64,000 nucleotides of DNA from the NCBI RefSeq assembly GCF_017313765.1, contig NZ_JAFLNC010000006.1, positions 62,001 to 126,000 of the forward strand, in the 5' to 3' direction. Made by a program: the position numbers and the translations under genes. This DNA comes from Sneathiella sedimenti. Lineage in GTDB: Bacteria; Pseudomonadota; Alphaproteobacteria; Sneathiellales; Sneathiellaceae. This document shows positions 62,054 through 64,000 of this stretch, one piece after another; the stretch's first letter is position 1; every line of letters begins with the position of its first letter. The notes beneath the pieces are model-generated. The model saw nothing but the letters and a program-made list of their open reading frames with translations. It made no database searches and was not told the DNA's origin.

Positions 62054-62914
62054 TTGTTTGACCTTGTCATCATGGTGGATTGGTCCGCCGCCGCCTCACC
62101 TGGTCCGGCAAAGCCATCTGCGGACAGATGCTGGCTCGCCTGGGGCGCAAAAGGTAATCTCTCAAACGCAGAATATTTTCGCACGCGATCCGCCTGCATG
62201 GAGCGCATCCATGAATTGCTCGTCGATTTTGATGGCTCCGCCTGCGTCGGTTTCGATTTTCCTTTCGGCTATCCGGCCGGCAGCGGCCTTGGCGGCGGAC
62301 GCGCCGCGGCGGCTTATATTGCCCGCAACCTTACTTCCGATACATCAGACAAGAACAACCGGTTTGAAGTTGCCGCAAACTTCAATGAAACCATATCCGG
62401 TGGCGCAGGCCCCTTCTGGGGATGTCCGGCGTCTGCGGCATCGGAATATCTAACCGTCAAAAAGCCCGACTTCAACCATGATGAATTCACGGAATGGCGT
62501 ATCGTGGAAAAATTTCTTCGGGATGAGAGAAGGGAAAATTCTATCTCCACTGTCTGGAAGCTGTACACCACCGGCTCGGTCGGAAGCCAGTCTCTCACCG
62601 GCCTTAAGGAACTGAATGATCTCGCACGTCAGCCTGACCTGGCTCACCGTATCAGGTTCTGGCCTTTCGAGACTAACTGGGAGGTGGATCTGGATGGCAT
62701 CATCCTCACGGAAATCTGGCCCAGCCTGAATAGCCATACTTCCTATGACCACCCAATCAAAGATGCCCGCCAGGTCTTGGCCTGCCGGGACTGGCTGCTG
62801 GATAAGATCGCTTCAGGAGAGGCGCGAGAAGCTTTCTCGGCCCCTCGCTGGCTGGCATTGCCTGATGAAAGGAAATGCCGGATGGAGGAAGGATGGATCT
62901 TAGGCGTCCGGTAA
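62054..62914 (+). CDS. Conserved hypothetical protein with DWSA motif
   Basis: A 286-residue soluble protein, from TTG 62054 with AAGG seven bases upstream (another TTG lies two codons before). It begins FDLVIMVDWSAAASPGPAKP, followed by CVGFDFPFGYPAGSGL and GPFWGCPAS, and later IRFWPFETNWEV. The Asp in VDWSA and in GFDFPFGYP, each at the end of a strand, suggests an RNase H-like or DUF429-like fold with metal ligands; this is a weak inference. No function is known. It overlaps the end of the CCA-adding enzyme gene by 15 bases on the opposite strand. Confidence 0.75.
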   Translation: MFDLVIMVDWSAAASPGPAKPSADRCWLAWGAKGNLSNAEYFRTRSACMERIHELLVDFDGSACVGFDFPFGYPAGSGLGGGRAAAAYIARNLTSDTSDKNNRFEVAANFNETISGGAGPFWGCPASAASEYLTVKKPDFNHDEFTEWRIVEKFLRDERRENSISTVWKLYTTGSVGSQSLTGLKELNDLARQPDLAHRIRFWPFETNWEVDLDGIILTEIWPSLNSHTSYDHPIKDARQVLACRDWLLDKIASGEAREAFSAPRWLALPDERKCRMEEGWILGVR

Positions 62915-64000
62915 AAAATCGCTGAGCAATTCGGCCTTTGTCCGCCTAAAGCCGGAGGCGATCCACCGTGATTCCATCTCCTTCAACATCCTGCCAAGCT
63001 TTTCCCCCTCGCCGATCCCGCGGCTCAATAGGTCCTGACCCGTGACCGGAAATTCCGGTGCGGTCCAACAGGACGCTTCCTCAAGATAGGCGTCCAACTT
63101 GTGATTTGGTCCGAGTGATGCCCAAAGCAGAAGCGTCTGTTCCAAAAATCCGGCCTTCCCGATTTTATACAAAGCTTCCTTCCGCGTAGATGCTGGCATG
63201 TCGGCAACAACATCTCCTGCACACATCACGGCCAGCCGGTCTTTCTGCTTGTTGGAAAAACGCAGTTTTGTCGCGAGGTGGAGTGCTCTTTCCTTATCGC
63301 CCCCAAGGAGTGCCGCGAACCGCAAAAGTCCATCACTCGGGACATCAAGAGATAACAGGGATTTCAATCGTCCTTTATCCGCCGGCCCGTCAATGATAGC
63401 CGCCAATACGCCGGTGTCGTCCATAAGCTCTAAGGCTGGGCCAGGATTTTCACTGTCGAGCAGCAGAAACAATTCTTTCTGTACCCGTTCCACCGATAAT
63501 TGGCCAAGTTGACGCGCCGCCTTTGCGCAGGCACGCACGGCATGTTCATCCGGGTTATTAGCCCCAAACCGGGCGTAAAAACGAAAATAACGCAAGACAC
63601 GTAACCGGTCTTCGCGGATACGGTCCTCCGCGTTGCCAATAAAGCGGACATGACGCACGGCAAGGTCAGCAAGACCGCCGACAGGATCAACCAATTCCCC
63701 TGCAGGATCGAGATAAAGCGCATTGAAGGTGAAATCCCTGCGTTCTGCGTCGCGTTCCCAATGCTGGGTAAAAGCAATTTCCGCATGCCGCCCGTGACTA
63801 ACAACATCGACCCGCAACGTGGTGATCTCAAAATGCCGCTTGTTCAGAACGGCCGTGATGGTACCGTGATCAAGTCCCGTCGGAAGTGCCGTTATGCCTG
63901 CCCGTTCAAGCCCCTGAATAACGGTACCCGGCAGCAGATCAGTTGCGATGTCAATATCATCTGTCGCGAGGCCTAGCAGTGCGTCGCGAACGCATCCTCC
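62900..64000 (-). CDS. cca: CCA tRNA nucleotidyltransferase, partial
   Basis: The frame stays open to the right edge, so the N-terminus is missing. The visible part has GGCVRDALLGLATDDIDIAT, the class II nucleotidyltransferase signature with the two metal-binding Asp, then RRDFTFNALYLDPAGELVDP, GGLADLAVRHVRFIG and RIREDRLRVLRYFRF. The rest is the helical neck and body. The family includes CCA-adding enzyme and poly(A) polymerase; in alphaproteobacteria the CCA-adding one is usual. It completes the 3' end of tRNAs. The only tRNA in the window already encodes CCA, so repair may be the main need. Confidence 0.9.
   Translation of the reverse strand, partial: GGCVRDALLGLATDDIDIATDLLPGTVIQGLERAGITALPTGLDHGTITAVLNKRHFEITTLRVDVVSHGRHAEIAFTQHWERDAERRDFTFNALYLDPAGELVDPVGGLADLAVRHVRFIGNAEDRIREDRLRVLRYFRFYARFGANNPDEHAVRACAKAARQLGQLSVERVQKELFLLLDSENPGPALELMDDTGVLAAIIDGPADKGRLKSLLSLDVPSDGLLRFAALLGGDKERALHLATKLRFSNKQKDRLAVMCAGDVVADMPASTRKEALYKIGKAGFLEQTLLLWASLGPNHKLDAYLEEASCWTAPEFPVTGQDLLSRGIGEGEKLGRMLKEMESRWIASGFRRTKAELLSDFLPDA

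Noticed and set aside
1-64000. CRISPR arrays, insertion sequences, prophage genes and att-type direct repeats
   Set aside because: Reading both strands I found no spaced direct repeats, transposase, integrase or phage structural genes.

Overview
The window reads as the core chromosome of an alphaproteobacterium, probably marine or otherwise aquatic, with roughly 50% GC by eye. Several markers agree on this. They are a circularly permuted two-piece tmRNA gene followed by an SspB-alpha adaptor gene, a CpdR response regulator, a Usg family protein, and the small alphaproteobacterial families DUF4169, DUF1491, DUF2336 and DUF3237. Class I Fe-S fumarase, haloalkane dehalogenase, AcuI and a DgcN/DgcA-type gene pair suit a heterotroph using marine organic matter, though that lifestyle is inference. 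I see no insertion sequence, prophage, integrase, CRISPR array or rRNA operon. A Sneathiella-like or related order is possible, but the sequence alone does not settle the genus.

Layout. 1-5.2 kb: tail of a glutamine amidotransferase, then a minus-strand operon (mmsA, mmsB, alpha/beta hydrolase, DMT exporter, crotonase) resembling distal valine/3-hydroxyisobutyrate catabolism, with a divergent LysR gene. 6.4-13.4 kb: EamA exporter, mobA-fdhD, acyltransferase, cysQ, acuI, usg, pyrC. 13.5-17.4 kb: ygfZ, VOC protein, tag, two small genes, thyA-folA. 17.4-20.9 kb: ssrA, sspB, fumA, an RHH protein, DUF4169 and a 52-residue protein. 20.9-29.8 kb: haloalkane dehalogenase, then two class III cyclases flanking a 1373-residue FecR/Calx-beta/VWA/RTX surface protein. 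29.8-44.8 kb: nitronate monooxygenase, HAD phosphatases, a pentapeptide repeat protein, an LDHD-like oxidase, DUF2336, cytochrome c, a GGDEF-EAL protein, the gamma-CA/dgcN/dgcA operon, a crotonase and an M20 amidohydrolase. 45-64 kb: typA, a biotinyl carrier, a 1076-residue coiled-coil membrane protein, a CoA-transferase, an MFS transporter, an MscS channel, lipoproteins, tRNA-Val, cpdR, N-formylglutamate amidohydrolase, GNAT, a lytic transglycosylase, ada, and the start of a CCA-adding enzyme running off the right edge.

How genes work together. ssrA and sspB belong to ribosome rescue with ClpXP delivery, and cpdR is a second ClpXP-linked factor elsewhere in the window. thyA-folA couple dTMP synthesis to folate recycling. 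mobA-fdhD serve molybdoenzyme maturation. The 22.2-29.8 kb block looks like a nucleotide-cyclase and surface-protein module. dgcN-dgcA would convert D-glutamate to N-acetyl-L-glutamate. Several genes appear to start at ATT or CTG behind good ribosome binding sites (5341, 6370, 15644), so automated starts there may be truncated.
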